Shown here: in pieces, positions 1 to 10,753 of the stretch | Layout of the letters: every line of letters begins with the position of its first letter | How positions within the stretch are numbered: position 1 is the first letter of the stretch | Assembly: GCF_030323265.1 (NCBI RefSeq) | Contig: NZ_CP104992.1 | Coordinates: forward strand, 2,827,501 to 2,891,500 | DNA length: 64,000 nt | DNA from: Terrirhizobium terrae | GTDB taxonomy: Bacteria > Pseudomonadota > Alphaproteobacteria > Rhizobiales > Rhizobiaceae | Direction: 5' to 3' | Notes under the pieces: model-generated | What the model was told of the DNA's origin: nothing | The model's input: the letters and a program-made list of their open reading frames with translations, nothing else | The model's database searches: none | Program-made: the position numbers and the translations under genes

Positions 1-1107
1 GATTACCTCGCCAAGCGGTTGGATACGTTTCTTTCAAGTTCGCGGCACTACGAGGACAGGCTGGACCGGCTGCGCATCTTCGCCGCCGAGCAGCGGTTCC
101 TGATCGGCATCCGATTGCTAACAGGAGCAATCTCCGGCGAGGATGCCGGCCGTGCCTTCACCGATCTCGCGGACCTTTTGATTGACGCTGCGCTGCGTGC
201 GGTGCTGGCGGAGATCGAAGCGGCGCACGGGGCCTATCCCGGCGGCCGTGTTGCCGTGATGGGCATGGGCAAGCTCGGTTCGTTCGAATTGACGGCGGGA
301 TCGGATGTCGATCTCATTCTCCTCTACGACTATGACAGCGAGGCGCTGGAAAGCGATGGTGCAAAGCCGCTCGACGCGCAGCGCTATTTCACCCGCGTCA
401 CGCAGCGGCTGATCGCGGCACTCTCGGCGCCGATGGCCGAGGGCGTGATCTTCGAGGTGGACCTTCGTCTGCGCCCTTCCGGCAACAAGGGGCCGGTCGC
501 AACCCGCATCAATGCCTTCGGCAAATACCAGCGGGAAGAAGCCTGGACCTGGGAGCATATGGCGCTGACACGAGCACGGCTCGTCTGCGGTGACGAGAGC
601 CTGACCGGCGAGGCGAAGGCCATTATCGCCGAGGTCCTGTCGGTGAAGCGCGACGTCAAGAATATCGCCAAGGACGTCGCCGAGATGCGGGCGCTGATCG
701 AGACGGAAAAGCCGCCGCGCGACAGCTGGGACCTCAAGCTCATTCCGGGCGGGCTGGTGGATATCGAGTTCATTGCCCAATATCTGCGGCTGGTTGCGCC
801 CGCCAAGGGTGTCGCCGCTGATACCTATGGGTTTTCAACGGCCGAGGCGCTGAAGGCATTGGGCGCCGGGCTTCTGCCGCCCGCCGATCTCGAAACCTGC
901 CTTGAGGCGCTGCGCCTTTTCACCGAACTCTCCCAGATCATCCGGCTGTGTGTCGAAGGAGCATTCGAGGCCGAGGATGCTCCGGCAGGACTGGTCGAGC
1001 GCATCTGCCGGGCGGGGGACTGCCCGGATCTCGGCACGCTGGAAGGTGAGGTCAGGCGGTTGTCGGAGGACGTGCGAAAGGTGTTTGGGCGGTTGGTCGG
1101 AGCGTAG
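1..1107 (+). CDS. glnE: Glutamine synthetase adenylyltransferase/adenylyl-removing enzyme, C-terminal part
   Basis: The gene enters from the left edge already in frame and ends at TAG 1105-1107, leaving about 368 residues of a protein usually near 950-1000. GlnE adds and removes AMP on glutamine synthetase in response to PII, tuning nitrogen assimilation in the cytoplasm. The visible part holds the second nucleotidyltransferase domain: a G-S-F-E-L-T...S-D-V-D-L-I motif (about residues 93-106), whose two Asp bind metal, then the helical C-terminal domain. The N-terminal adenylyl-removing half lies outside the window. The next gene is convergent. Confidence 0.93.
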   Translation, partial: DYLAKRLDTFLSSSRHYEDRLDRLRIFAAEQRFLIGIRLLTGAISGEDAGRAFTDLADLLIDAALRAVLAEIEAAHGAYPGGRVAVMGMGKLGSFELTAGSDVDLILLYDYDSEALESDGAKPLDAQRYFTRVTQRLIAALSAPMAEGVIFEVDLRLRPSGNKGPVATRINAFGKYQREEAWTWEHMALTRARLVCGDESLTGEAKAIIAEVLSVKRDVKNIAKDVAEMRALIETEKPPRDSWDLKLIPGGLVDIEFIAQYLRLVAPAKGVAADTYGFSTAEALKALGAGLLPPADLETCLEALRLFTELSQIIRLCVEGAFEAEDAPAGLVERICRAGDCPDLGTLEGEVRRLSEDVRKVFGRLVGA

Positions 1108-1127
1108 CGTGATAAGCGATCGTGCGA

Positions 1128-1411
1128 TCAGCGCATCAGGGCAATAATGCCGGCCGTTGCCGCGATCGACGCCAGAACGACACCGAGCACAACGCAGATC
1201 ATGTTTACGATCCAACCTTGATCGGGCTTGGAATCCAGTTTCGCATCCAAGCGCGCCAATGCCCCATGATCGTGTTCAGGGTTGAACGCGTATCCTCGTA
1301 AGCTTCTTCGAGCTTGGTCAGACGGGTTTCCATATCGGTAAATATACCGCCGCCATCGCCCGACTTCAATGATGTCTGATCTTTCGCCTGCGATGCTCCA
1401 GCTGCGCTCAC
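1128..1411 (-). CDS. Small coiled-coil plus single-TM protein (frameshifted)
   Basis: About 94 residues once one base is restored. A GTG start at 1411 has GGGGAG seven bases upstream. The first frame gives a short coiled coil (METRLTKLEEAYEDTR), the second continues with LDAKLDSKPDQG and a hydrophobic C-terminal segment (IVNMICVVLGVVLASIAATA). The join is the C4 run at 1262-1265; a fifth base links the frames. The architecture (coiled coil then C-terminal anchor) recalls XhlA/holin-like small proteins, but I cannot assign a family. It lies between glnE and the kinase and is co-oriented with the kinase. Confidence 0.6.
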
Positions 1412-1492
1412 CGATCAACTCCCCATCGTGACCGTGTGATATGTTGCAAGCGCTTTGGTTGTAGTCAATCGAAACTCAATTTTTACGTAGCG

Positions 1493-3850
<2,358 letters not shown>

Positions 3851-4154
3851 CTGGTCCCTCGTGATGATTCGGAACGCCGCCCGCCCGAATCTGACCTAAT
3901 GAATCATAGAGTGATTCTCTGTGTCCAGAGGGTTGGTAATAATTTGTTAACCATATGAATTTCAGTGATTTTTACCTGCTTGTCAGCGGCAAATCACTTG
4001 GCGTGCTGTGCAGATTTCGACTTTGAAAAATGGGCGCCCGTCAAGCAGGTTGTTTCAAAATGTGTCAATCCGTGAGGTCCGTCGTCCGCGCCGGCACTCT
4101 GGCGGCGCGGACCCACGTAATCCGGGCGATTGACGGCTCTCTTTCGCGTCGACT
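3851..4154. promoter_or_regulatory. pleC upstream region: GANTC cluster and CtrA-like box
   Basis: No gene is visible in these 304 bases. Four GANTC sites (3866, 3887, 3901, 3913) fall within 52 bp, two of them inside a perfect inverted repeat GAATCA-N5-TGATTC (3901-3917). A GTAA-N7-TTAAC sequence (3936-3951) differs by one base from the CtrA consensus TTAA-N7-TTAAC. GANTC is the CcrM methylation site, and both features mark cell-cycle promoters in alphaproteobacteria. The pattern is seen; the function is inferred. A GC-rich inverted repeat near 4087-4113 lacks a T tract. Confidence 0.5.
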
Positions 4155-5357
4155 TCAGGTGGGAGCAGGAGCTTGGGACGGGCTCGCCCTCGTCACCATC
4201 ATCGAGATCAGGGCGAGCAGGACGACGGCCGTTCCATAGACATAGACGGTTGCCTGCAGGCCGATGACCGGTGCCGCGAAGCCGGCGACGATGGCCGGTA
4301 GCGCAAAGGCAAGATAGCTCTCGACCAGGAAGGCGGCGAAGAGTTCCGCCCGCTCATGCGTCTCTGCCAGCGGCAGGAGAATGCGCAGGATGTTGGAAAA
4401 GATCGAGCCGAAGCCGAGCCCGGCGATCGCGGTGCCGGCAAAGATCGGCCCGACGGCCTGGAAGTGCACGCCGGAGAGCGTGACGAGGACGCCGACGATC
4501 AGTGCCATGGTTCCGGTGAGCAGCACGCGCTGGGGCGGCAGCTTGCGGAAGATCAGGACGGAGGCGGTGCCGCTCAGCATCAGGGTGGCGACGACCGAGG
4601 CGCCGACGAAGGGCGAGACGATGCCGGTCGCAACCGTCACCAGCGTCGGCATCAGGGACAGGTAGAAGCCGCCAAGCGACCAGCCGGCGACATTGACCGG
4701 CGTGACCCGCAGCAGCGTCGACCGTGCCCGGCGCGGCACACTGACATGCGGGCGAAGCGAGGCAATGGCACCGGGTCGCCGCGTGATCGTCTCCGGCATG
4801 AAGAAGAGCGTGACGATGGCAAGTCCGGTCAGACCCAGCAGAACGACATAGACAAGATGGGTGGGGTAGGGTGCATAATCGACCAGTATGCCGCCCAGCA
4901 GCGAGCCGACCGTCAGGCCGAGAAAGGCGGTAATGCCGTTGAGCAGCGGTGCCTTCTCGCGGTTCGTATCGAGGATCGTCGCGCCGAAGGTGGGGAAGGC
5001 GACGCCTGTCGCAAAACCTTGCACGATGCGGGCGATCAGCAAGGTCGGCCCGGACTGGGCGATCAGGAAGATGGCGAGCGCCGCGGCGTTCAGAAGAAGC
5101 GCGAGAAGGATGAGCGGGCGCCGTCCAAGGAAGTCGGACAGTCCACCGACCGTCAGCAGTGCCGCGAGGAGCGCGAAGGCATAGGAGCCGAACACCAGGG
5201 TGATCATGCCCGGCGTGAGATGCAGCGTTTCCTGGTAGAGATGGTAGAGCGGCGTCGGGGCGCTGCTGCATGCGGAGATCATCACCGCACCGAGAAAGCT
5301 GAACACGGTCATGCGGGTAGGGCCGGACGATGCGGCGGGAACAGCGGTCTTGCTCAT
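4155..5357 (-). CDS. MFS transporter, drug-efflux type
   Basis: 400 residues with about twelve hydrophobic segments and the MFS loop 2-3 signature (GGLSDFLGRRPLI), which is typical of 12-TM proton antiporters. The N-terminus is SAPTPLYHLYQ before the second helix. It is transcribed divergently from a TetR-family gene across about 200 bp carrying two matching operators, so it is probably an efflux pump repressed by that regulator. The substrate cannot be told from sequence. The reading frame is intact. Confidence 0.85.
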   Translation of the reverse strand: MSKTAVPAASSGPTRMTVFSFLGAVMISACSSAPTPLYHLYQETLHLTPGMITLVFGSYAFALLAALLTVGGLSDFLGRRPLILLALLLNAAALAIFLIAQSGPTLLIARIVQGFATGVAFPTFGATILDTNREKAPLLNGITAFLGLTVGSLLGGILVDYAPYPTHLVYVVLLGLTGLAIVTLFFMPETITRRPGAIASLRPHVSVPRRARSTLLRVTPVNVAGWSLGGFYLSLMPTLVTVATGIVSPFVGASVVATLMLSGTASVLIFRKLPPQRVLLTGTMALIVGVLVTLSGVHFQAVGPIFAGTAIAGLGFGSIFSNILRILLPLAETHERAELFAAFLVESYLAFALPAIVAGFAAPVIGLQATVYVYGTAVVLLALISMMVTRASPSQAPAPT

Positions 5358-5366
5358 GAAATCACC

Positions 5367-5435
5367 TTAACGCAAATTATTAGCGTTAGTGGCATATAAT
5401 TGCGATCTGCGATTAATGCAATATATTTGCGTTAA
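5367..5435. promoter_or_regulatory. Two palindromic operators between MFS and TetR genes
   Basis: Site 1 (5367-5389) is TTAACGCAA-N5-TAGCGTTAG. Site 2 (5413-5435) is TTAATGCAA-N5-TTGCGTTAA. Both are 9-5-9 inverted repeats with centres 46 bp apart. The outer arms also form a perfect 13-bp inverted pair (5365-5377 with 5425-5437). Site 1 begins about 10 bp upstream of the MFS start codon. This is the expected pattern for a TetR dimer controlling both genes; binding is inferred. Confidence 0.65.
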
Positions 5436-5562
5436 GGCTTATCGTGAAGATCGACACTCGCGTTTTCGATGCGAGATGTGGAAAACATGGTGCGAGCCGG
5501 ACGGCGATCGGGAAACCGATCCCTCACAGATAAAAACAGATGCCGCAGAGCGGCAGGAGTAG

Positions 5563-6128
5563 ATGATGGCACGGGAGATGTTACGGCAGGGTGGGCGCAG
5601 TGCGCGCATTCAGACGGCGGTGCATGAGGCGACGCGGGAGCTTCTCAAGACCACGGATCGCAGTGCCATTACCGTGCCGATGATCGCGGAGAAGGCTGGT
5701 GTGACGCCGTCGACGATCTATCGGCGCTGGGGGATATCGGCGATCTTCTGGCGGATGTAGCACTGGCCCATATGCGGCCGATCGCCGATCCGACGGATAC
5801 CGGCAATATGCGATCGGATGTCGAGACCTTCATTATCGAATATGCCGAGGAAATGTCGTCGGATGTCGGGCGGGAAATGCTGTCGGATATTCTCGGCAGT
5901 TCGTCCGGTGGCGCTGCTGAAAAATGCTGCCACTACACGATCCATCACCTAGAGACGCTGCGCGAACGGGCTGAGCAGAGAGGTGAAGCGATCTTCGACG
6001 TTTCCGCCGCCATGGACAAGGTCGTGGCGCCGATCGTCTATCACATCATGTTTCGCGACCGGGAGGTCACGCCCGACTATTGCCGGGCGCTGATATCGGA
6101 TTTTCTTGGGAAGAATGCCGGCCGCTGA
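5563..6128 (+). CDS. TetR/AcrR-family repressor (frameshifted)
   Basis: About 188 residues after correction. The first frame carries the DNA-binding helix-turn-helix (AITVPMIAEKAGVTPSTIYRRWG, residues about 35-57, of the TetR type); the second carries the ligand-binding, dimerising C-terminal domain. The frames break in the G5 run at 5729-5733; a sixth G gives YRRWGDIGDLLADVALAHM, a normal TetR continuation. An AGGAG stands just before ATG 5563, and the in-frame ATG 5566 is equally possible. It is divergent from the MFS gene and probably represses both through the paired operators. Confidence 0.85.
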
Positions 6129-6147
6129 CGCAGCCGGCAGGTTTTGC

Positions 6148-8787
6148 TCAGTCCTTCAGCATGCGGCCGACGATGTCGCTGACATCGGTCGACAGGCCCT
6201 TTGCTGCTGCGATCCTGGTAAGCGCTGCACGTGCCTTATCCGCGCGGCCGGGCTCGAGCGAGCGGAAGGAGCGCATCGAAGTCAGGATACGGGCCGCAAG
6301 CTGCGGGTTTTTCGGATCGATCGAGAGGATCTGGTCGGCCAGAAGCTCGTATCCTGCGCCATCCGCGCGGTTGAAGCCCGTCGCGTTGGAGAAGGCATAG
6401 GCGCCGATCAGCGAGCGTACCCGGTTCGGGTTGCCGGCGTTGTAGCGCGGGTTTTCCATCAGTTCCTTGACACGGGTCAGCGCATCGGCACCCGGAATGG
6501 TCGCCTGGATCGAGAACCACTTGTCGATGACCAAAGGATTGCCGTCGAACCGCGTCAGGAAGCTGGCGATCGCAGCCGTCGTCTCCGATGCATCGGGGAA
6601 GCGATGGGCAAGCAGCGTCAGCGACTGGGCGAGATCCGTCATGTTGTCGGCGGAACCGAAGGCCTCGGCTGCGCGGGCGGGCGTTTCTTCGGCATAGGTC
6701 AGATACATGAGGGCGGCGTTACGCAGCGAGCGCTTGCCGGCGCTTTCGGCGTCCGGCGAATACGCGCCGGTGACCTTCATCTCGTCGAAGAGAGCGGTGA
6801 AGATGTCCTCGCCGGCCTCCGCGATTGATTTCAGCACCGCCTTGCGGCCGGCATGGATCGCTTCGGGATCGTTGTTCGAACCGATCTCGCGGGCGATATC
6901 GGCTTCGCTCGGCAGGTTCAGAACCTGGGCGCGGAAGGCCGGTTCCAGCGATGCATCGGCGGCGCATTCCAGCAGGGCGGAGATCAGCGCCGGGTTGCCG
7001 GTTGCCTTGTCTCCGTCGCGGGTCGCCTGGATCAGGTTCGGCATGGCGAGGTCGGTCAGGGCCTGCCAGCGGGAGAAGAGATCCGTATCGTGCTTGGCGA
7101 TATGGGCGAGATCGGCTTCCGTCTGATCGAGATGCAGGTTGATCGGCGCCGAGAAGGACCGGTTGAGCGACAGGACCGGGCGAGAGGAAATGCCGGTGAA
7201 GGTGAAGGTCTGCTTGCGCTCGGTGAGATGCAGCACCTCGCCCGTCACTTCGCCGCCTTCGACCGAAGCCGGGGTCGCGATCGAGCCGTTATCCAGGATC
7301 AGCGCGAAGGAGAGCGGGATATGCAGCGGCTCCTTGTTCGGCTGGCCGGGCGTCGCGGGCGTCATCTGCTCGAGCGACAGCGTAAACGTGCCGGCCGCCT
7401 GGTCGTAGCTGCCCGAGGCGGTCACGAGCGGTGTTCCGGCCTGGATATACCAGCGGAAGAACTGCGTCAGGTCACGGCCGCTCGCATCCTCGAAGCACTT
7501 CACATAGTCCTCGACGGTGACGGCCTGGCCGTCATGGCGCTCGAAATAGAGATCCATGCCTTTGCGGAAGGCGTCGCGTCCGAGAACGGTCGCGATCATG
7601 CCGGTGATTTCGGCACCCTTCTCGTAGATCGTCGTCGTGTAGAAATTGTTGATTTCGCGATAGGTGTCCGGGCGCGGCGGATGCGCCAGCGGGCCGGCAT
7701 CTTCCGGGAACTGCTCCGACTTCAGGCCGCGCACATCGGCGATGCGCTTGACGGCGCGCGAACGCATGTCGGAGGAAAATTCCTGGTCGCGATAGACCGT
7801 CAGACCTTCTTTCAGGCAAAGCTGGAACCAGTCGCGGCAGGTGATGCGGTTGCCGGTCCAGTTGTGGAAATATTCATGCGCGATGATGCGCTCGATATTG
7901 GCATAATCCTGGTCGGTGGCGGTTTCCGGGTCGGCAAGGACATACTTGTCGTTGAAGACGTTGAGGCCCTTGTTCTCCATCGCGCCCATGTTGAAGTCGG
8001 ACACGGCGACGATCTGGAAGATGTTGAGGTCGTATTCGCGACCGAAGCGCTCCTCGTCCCATTTCATCGAGCGCTTGAGCGCGTCCATGGCATAGGCCGC
8101 GCGGGCTTCCTTGCCGTGCTCGACATAGATCTTCAGCGCGACTTCGTTGCCCGACATGGTCTCGAACGTGTCTTCGACGACACCGAGATCACCGGCGACC
8201 AGCGCAAAGAGATAGGCAGGCTTTGGATGCGGGTCGAACCACGCAGCGAAAGCGCGGCCTTCGTCATAACCGGCGCCGCCGAGGAAGTTGCCGTTGGACA
8301 GCATGACCGGGTTGGCCGCCTTGTCACCGATGATGGTGATCGTATACGGCGCCAGCACATCCGGACGGTCCGGGAAATAGGAAATGCGGCGGAAGCCCTC
8401 TGCCTCGCACTGGGTGCAATAGACACCATTGGTGCGATAGAGACCCATCAGCGTCGTATTGGCTTCCGGGTTGATATAGGTGGTGATGGTCAGCTCGAAA
8501 GGCGTTTCGGCCGGCAGATCGCGCACCGTCAGTTTATCCGGGGTCGCATCATACTGGCTGGCCGGCATTTCCCTCTGATCGAACAGCAGGCCGGAGAGCT
8601 TTAGCTCATCGCCGTCGAGCACCAGCGGAGCGGACGTGTCGACGCCCTCGCGGCGGTGGAAGATCAGCCGCGCGTCGACCTTCGTATTGGTCGGATCTAG
8701 CTCAAATGTGAGGTCCACCCGTTCCAGGACGAAGTCGGTGGGGCGGTAATCTGCCAGATGTACGATCTGGCCCATATCTGTTCGCAT
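6148..8787 (-). CDS. pepN: Aminopeptidase N (M1 zinc metallopeptidase)
   Basis: 879 residues from the ATG at 8787 (E. coli PepN is about 870). It removes N-terminal residues from peptides in the cytoplasm. Visible motifs: substrate-binding GAMEN at about 268-272 and zinc site HEYFH (His304, His308) with the third ligand Glu327 in KEGLTVYRDQEF, the M1 spacing. The catalytic domain is followed by the beta and C-terminal alpha-solenoid domains typical of bacterial PepN (annotated DUF3458). An in-frame ATG eight codons upstream (8811) and one at 8775 are alternative starts. It is convergent with the TetR gene and intact. Confidence 0.95.
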   Translation of the reverse strand: MRTDMGQIVHLADYRPTDFVLERVDLTFELDPTNTKVDARLIFHRREGVDTSAPLVLDGDELKLSGLLFDQREMPASQYDATPDKLTVRDLPAETPFELTITTYINPEANTTLMGLYRTNGVYCTQCEAEGFRRISYFPDRPDVLAPYTITIIGDKAANPVMLSNGNFLGGAGYDEGRAFAAWFDPHPKPAYLFALVAGDLGVVEDTFETMSGNEVALKIYVEHGKEARAAYAMDALKRSMKWDEERFGREYDLNIFQIVAVSDFNMGAMENKGLNVFNDKYVLADPETATDQDYANIERIIAHEYFHNWTGNRITCRDWFQLCLKEGLTVYRDQEFSSDMRSRAVKRIADVRGLKSEQFPEDAGPLAHPPRPDTYREINNFYTTTIYEKGAEITGMIATVLGRDAFRKGMDLYFERHDGQAVTVEDYVKCFEDASGRDLTQFFRWYIQAGTPLVTASGSYDQAAGTFTLSLEQMTPATPGQPNKEPLHIPLSFALILDNGSIATPASVEGGEVTGEVLHLTERKQTFTFTGISSRPVLSLNRSFSAPINLHLDQTEADLAHIAKHDTDLFSRWQALTDLAMPNLIQATRDGDKATGNPALISALLECAADASLEPAFRAQVLNLPSEADIAREIGSNNDPEAIHAGRKAVLKSIAEAGEDIFTALFDEMKVTGAYSPDAESAGKRSLRNAALMYLTYAEETPARAAEAFGSADNMTDLAQSLTLLAHRFPDASETTAAIASFLTRFDGNPLVIDKWFSIQATIPGADALTRVKELMENPRYNAGNPNRVRSLIGAYAFSNATGFNRADGAGYELLADQILSIDPKNPQLAARILTSMRSFRSLEPGRADKARAALTRIAAAKGLSTDVSDIVGRMLKD

Positions 8788-9281
8788 AGTGAATCCTGAA
8801 CCGGCTTCCAAATAGACGGCTATGGGATTTTCTGCCCCCGATCAGACCGGCAATCCCCATTTGCCGAGCGCATAATTGCACCCAATGCTAAACGATTGTT
8901 GAACCTGCTCTAAAATAAACCGCCCCACCGTCAGTATAGTGATCCAATTTCGGTCACTGCGTGATTTTAAGGTGAGTATCCGATTAATTTAACAAATTTT
9001 GTCTCAATCGAAGTTGCTTGGGAAGGTGTGTCCGAGCTTCGAGCTGTTTCCGATAGCCCATCCTTTGCCTGATACGTTGCGTTTCGTGATGAGTTTCGCC
9101 CTCTGGTTTAGTTTCTCCGCGATTAGCGGACGGAATACTTGCGGTTAACCTATTCCTCACCGTCATAGGGTGATCATCAGTTTTCATGCACGGTGGGCCA
9201 ATTTTCCGTTACCCTGCCAATGATTCCCCGCCGCTCTCCGTTTCTGATCGACGCCCAAGGTCGGTCCACAATGAGTTTACA
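8788..9281. other. Intergenic region between divergent pepN and DMT gene
   Basis: About 490 bases between two divergent start codons. The first half is relatively AT-rich and should hold the promoters. No ORF with a credible ribosome site, tRNA or repeat is visible. Confidence 0.5.
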
Positions 9282-10219
9282 ATGGCCCCCGAAGCCTTGA
9301 ATCCCCTCCGCGGGATCACGTTGAAAGTCTTGTCCGTCGTCGTTTTCGTCATGATGCAGGCCTGCATCAAATCCGCGGGATTAGGCATTCCCGCCGGTCA
9401 GGTAACATTCTACAGGTCGGCCTTCGCGCTGGTTCCCATCATTGCCTATCTCGCCTTTCGCAAGGAACTGGTGCACGCCTTCCACACCAACAGTCTGTTT
9501 GGCCACCTGAAGCGCGGCACGTTCGGAATCATGGCGATGGCGCTTGGCTTCTATGGCCTCATCCACCTCCCCATGGCCGATGCGATCGCCATCGGCTACT
9601 CGATGCCGTTGGTCGCTGTTGTCTTTGCTGCCCTCATCCTGAAGGAGACCGTGCGCCTCTACCGCTGGAGCGCGGTCGCCGTCGGCATGGTCGGCGTCGT
9701 CATCATTTCCTGGCCCAAGCTGACCCTGTTCAGTTCGGCAGGCGCAGGGTCGGAGCAGGCGATCGGGGCGCTGGCGGTGCTCCTCTCAGCGGTCATGGGC
9801 GGCTTCGCCATGATCCAGGTGCGTCAGCTGGTGCGAACCGAGAAGACGGCGACGATCGTTCTCTACTTCTCGCTGACCGCCGCCGTCTTCTCGCTGATCA
9901 GCATCCCGTTCGGCTGGGCGCCTTTGACCGGCTTCCAGAGCTTCTGTCTTATCGCCTCGGGTTTCTGCGGGGGCTCGGCCAGATCCTGCTGACCGAAAGC
10001 TATCGGCAGGCCGATGTCTCGACCGTCGCGCCCTTCGAATACAGCTCGATCATTCTCGGTATCGCGATCGCCTATGCCCTGTTCGGTGATGTGCCGACGA
10101 TGAGCACGCTGATCGGAACTGCGATCACTGTCTCGGCCGGCATCTTCATCATCTACCGCGAGCACCAGCTGGGTCTGGAACGCAAAGCAGCCCGGAAGGC
10201 TTCGCCTCCGGGCGCATGA
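9282..10219 (+). CDS. DMT-family (EamA) inner-membrane transporter (frameshifted)
   Basis: About 312 residues after correction, with ten hydrophobic segments arranged as two EamA repeats, as in drug/metabolite transporters. The ATG at 9282 precedes MAPEALNPLRG; the frame upstream of it is open but has no membrane character. The frame breaks in the G5 run at 9969-9973: a sixth G converts the premature end into GGLGQILLTESYRQADVSTV and continues through the last two helices to TGA at 10217-10219. The substrate is unknown. Confidence 0.85.
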
Positions 10220-10237
10220 CGCGGCAGGATCGATTTA

Positions 10238-10381
10238 TTAAAGAGGAATGCCGGAAGACGGCGCTTCTATTTCGCAGCGCGTCTGGCTTGCCTTGGAGTA
10301 TTCGCGCGACGCGTTGACTGCCGCGCCGATCTGGCGAAGGTTTTCACGCAGGGCGCGGATCGGCCGGAAGATCATGGTCAT
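10238..10381 (-). CDS. Very small protein, 47 aa, related to its upstream neighbour
   Basis: An ATG at 10381 opens a 47-residue ORF beginning MTMIFRPIRALRENLRQIGA and ending in TAA at 10238. Its N-terminus resembles that of the 63-residue ORF 11 bp upstream (MTTRFRPIHSGFETLRAAGI), sharing M-T-x-x-F-R-P-I-x-x-x-x-E-x-L-R. The two may be diverged duplicates forming one transcript. The protein is basic at its N-terminus and has no membrane segment. Function is unknown, and translation is supported only by the similarity and tandem layout. Confidence 0.45.
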   Translation of the reverse strand: MTMIFRPIRALRENLRQIGAAVNASREYSKASQTRCEIEAPSSGIPL

Positions 10382-10392
10382 CGCGGTGTCTC

Positions 10393-10584
10393 TCAGCGGT
10401 CGCGGAAGTCGGCGAAAACGGCGGCCGGACGGGTAATCCCGAGCGGGCGAGCCATGGCGCGCGACGTGATCTGCTCGTTGGTTGCCGAGCCGAAACGGTG
10501 ATAGCCCTGCGTCGAGCGTGGCCCGATGCCTGCAGCGCGGAGAGTTTCAAAACCCGAATGGATCGGGCGGAAGCGGGTGGTCAT
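10393..10584 (-). CDS. Small basic protein, 63 aa, first of a tandem pair
   Basis: 63 residues starting MTTRFRPIHSG and ending FADFRDR. It is rich in Arg, has no Cys and no membrane segment. I do not recognise the family; DUF1127 was considered but its motif is missing. An 18-codon ORF with a strong GGGAGGA site (ATG at 10603) overlaps its first bases and could be a coupling leader. Upstream, ATTGCG-ACG-CACAAT (10627-10641) is a near-perfect inverted repeat that may be an operator. Confidence 0.45.
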   Translation of the reverse strand: MTTRFRPIHSGFETLRAAGIGPRSTQGYHRFGSATNEQITSRAMARPLGITRPAAVFADFRDR

Positions 10585-10753
10585 TGCCTTGGTTCCTTAG
10601 CATGTTCCTCCCAAGACAGTTCTTATATTGCGACGCACAATCGATTCTAGCAATGCGTGCAAACGCCGCACTGCCATGCGCCGAATGCATGGCCTGCTTC
10701 ATAAAAGTGTAACTTAAATCGTTTTGCAGGCGCATTTGCCGCAAATCTGGGCA

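Noticed and set aside
4356..5399. A 347-codon plus-strand frame antisense to the first MFS gene
   Set aside because: Low-complexity, highly charged shadow of a membrane-protein gene.
6853..8604. A 583-codon plus-strand frame antisense to pepN
   Set aside because: Same reason: PepN is complete on the minus strand and the antisense product has no recognisable fold.
10393..10584. DUF1127-type small regulator
   Set aside because: The Trp/Arg-rich motif and the L-x-x-L-x-D-x-x-L-x-D-I-G core of DUF1127 are missing.
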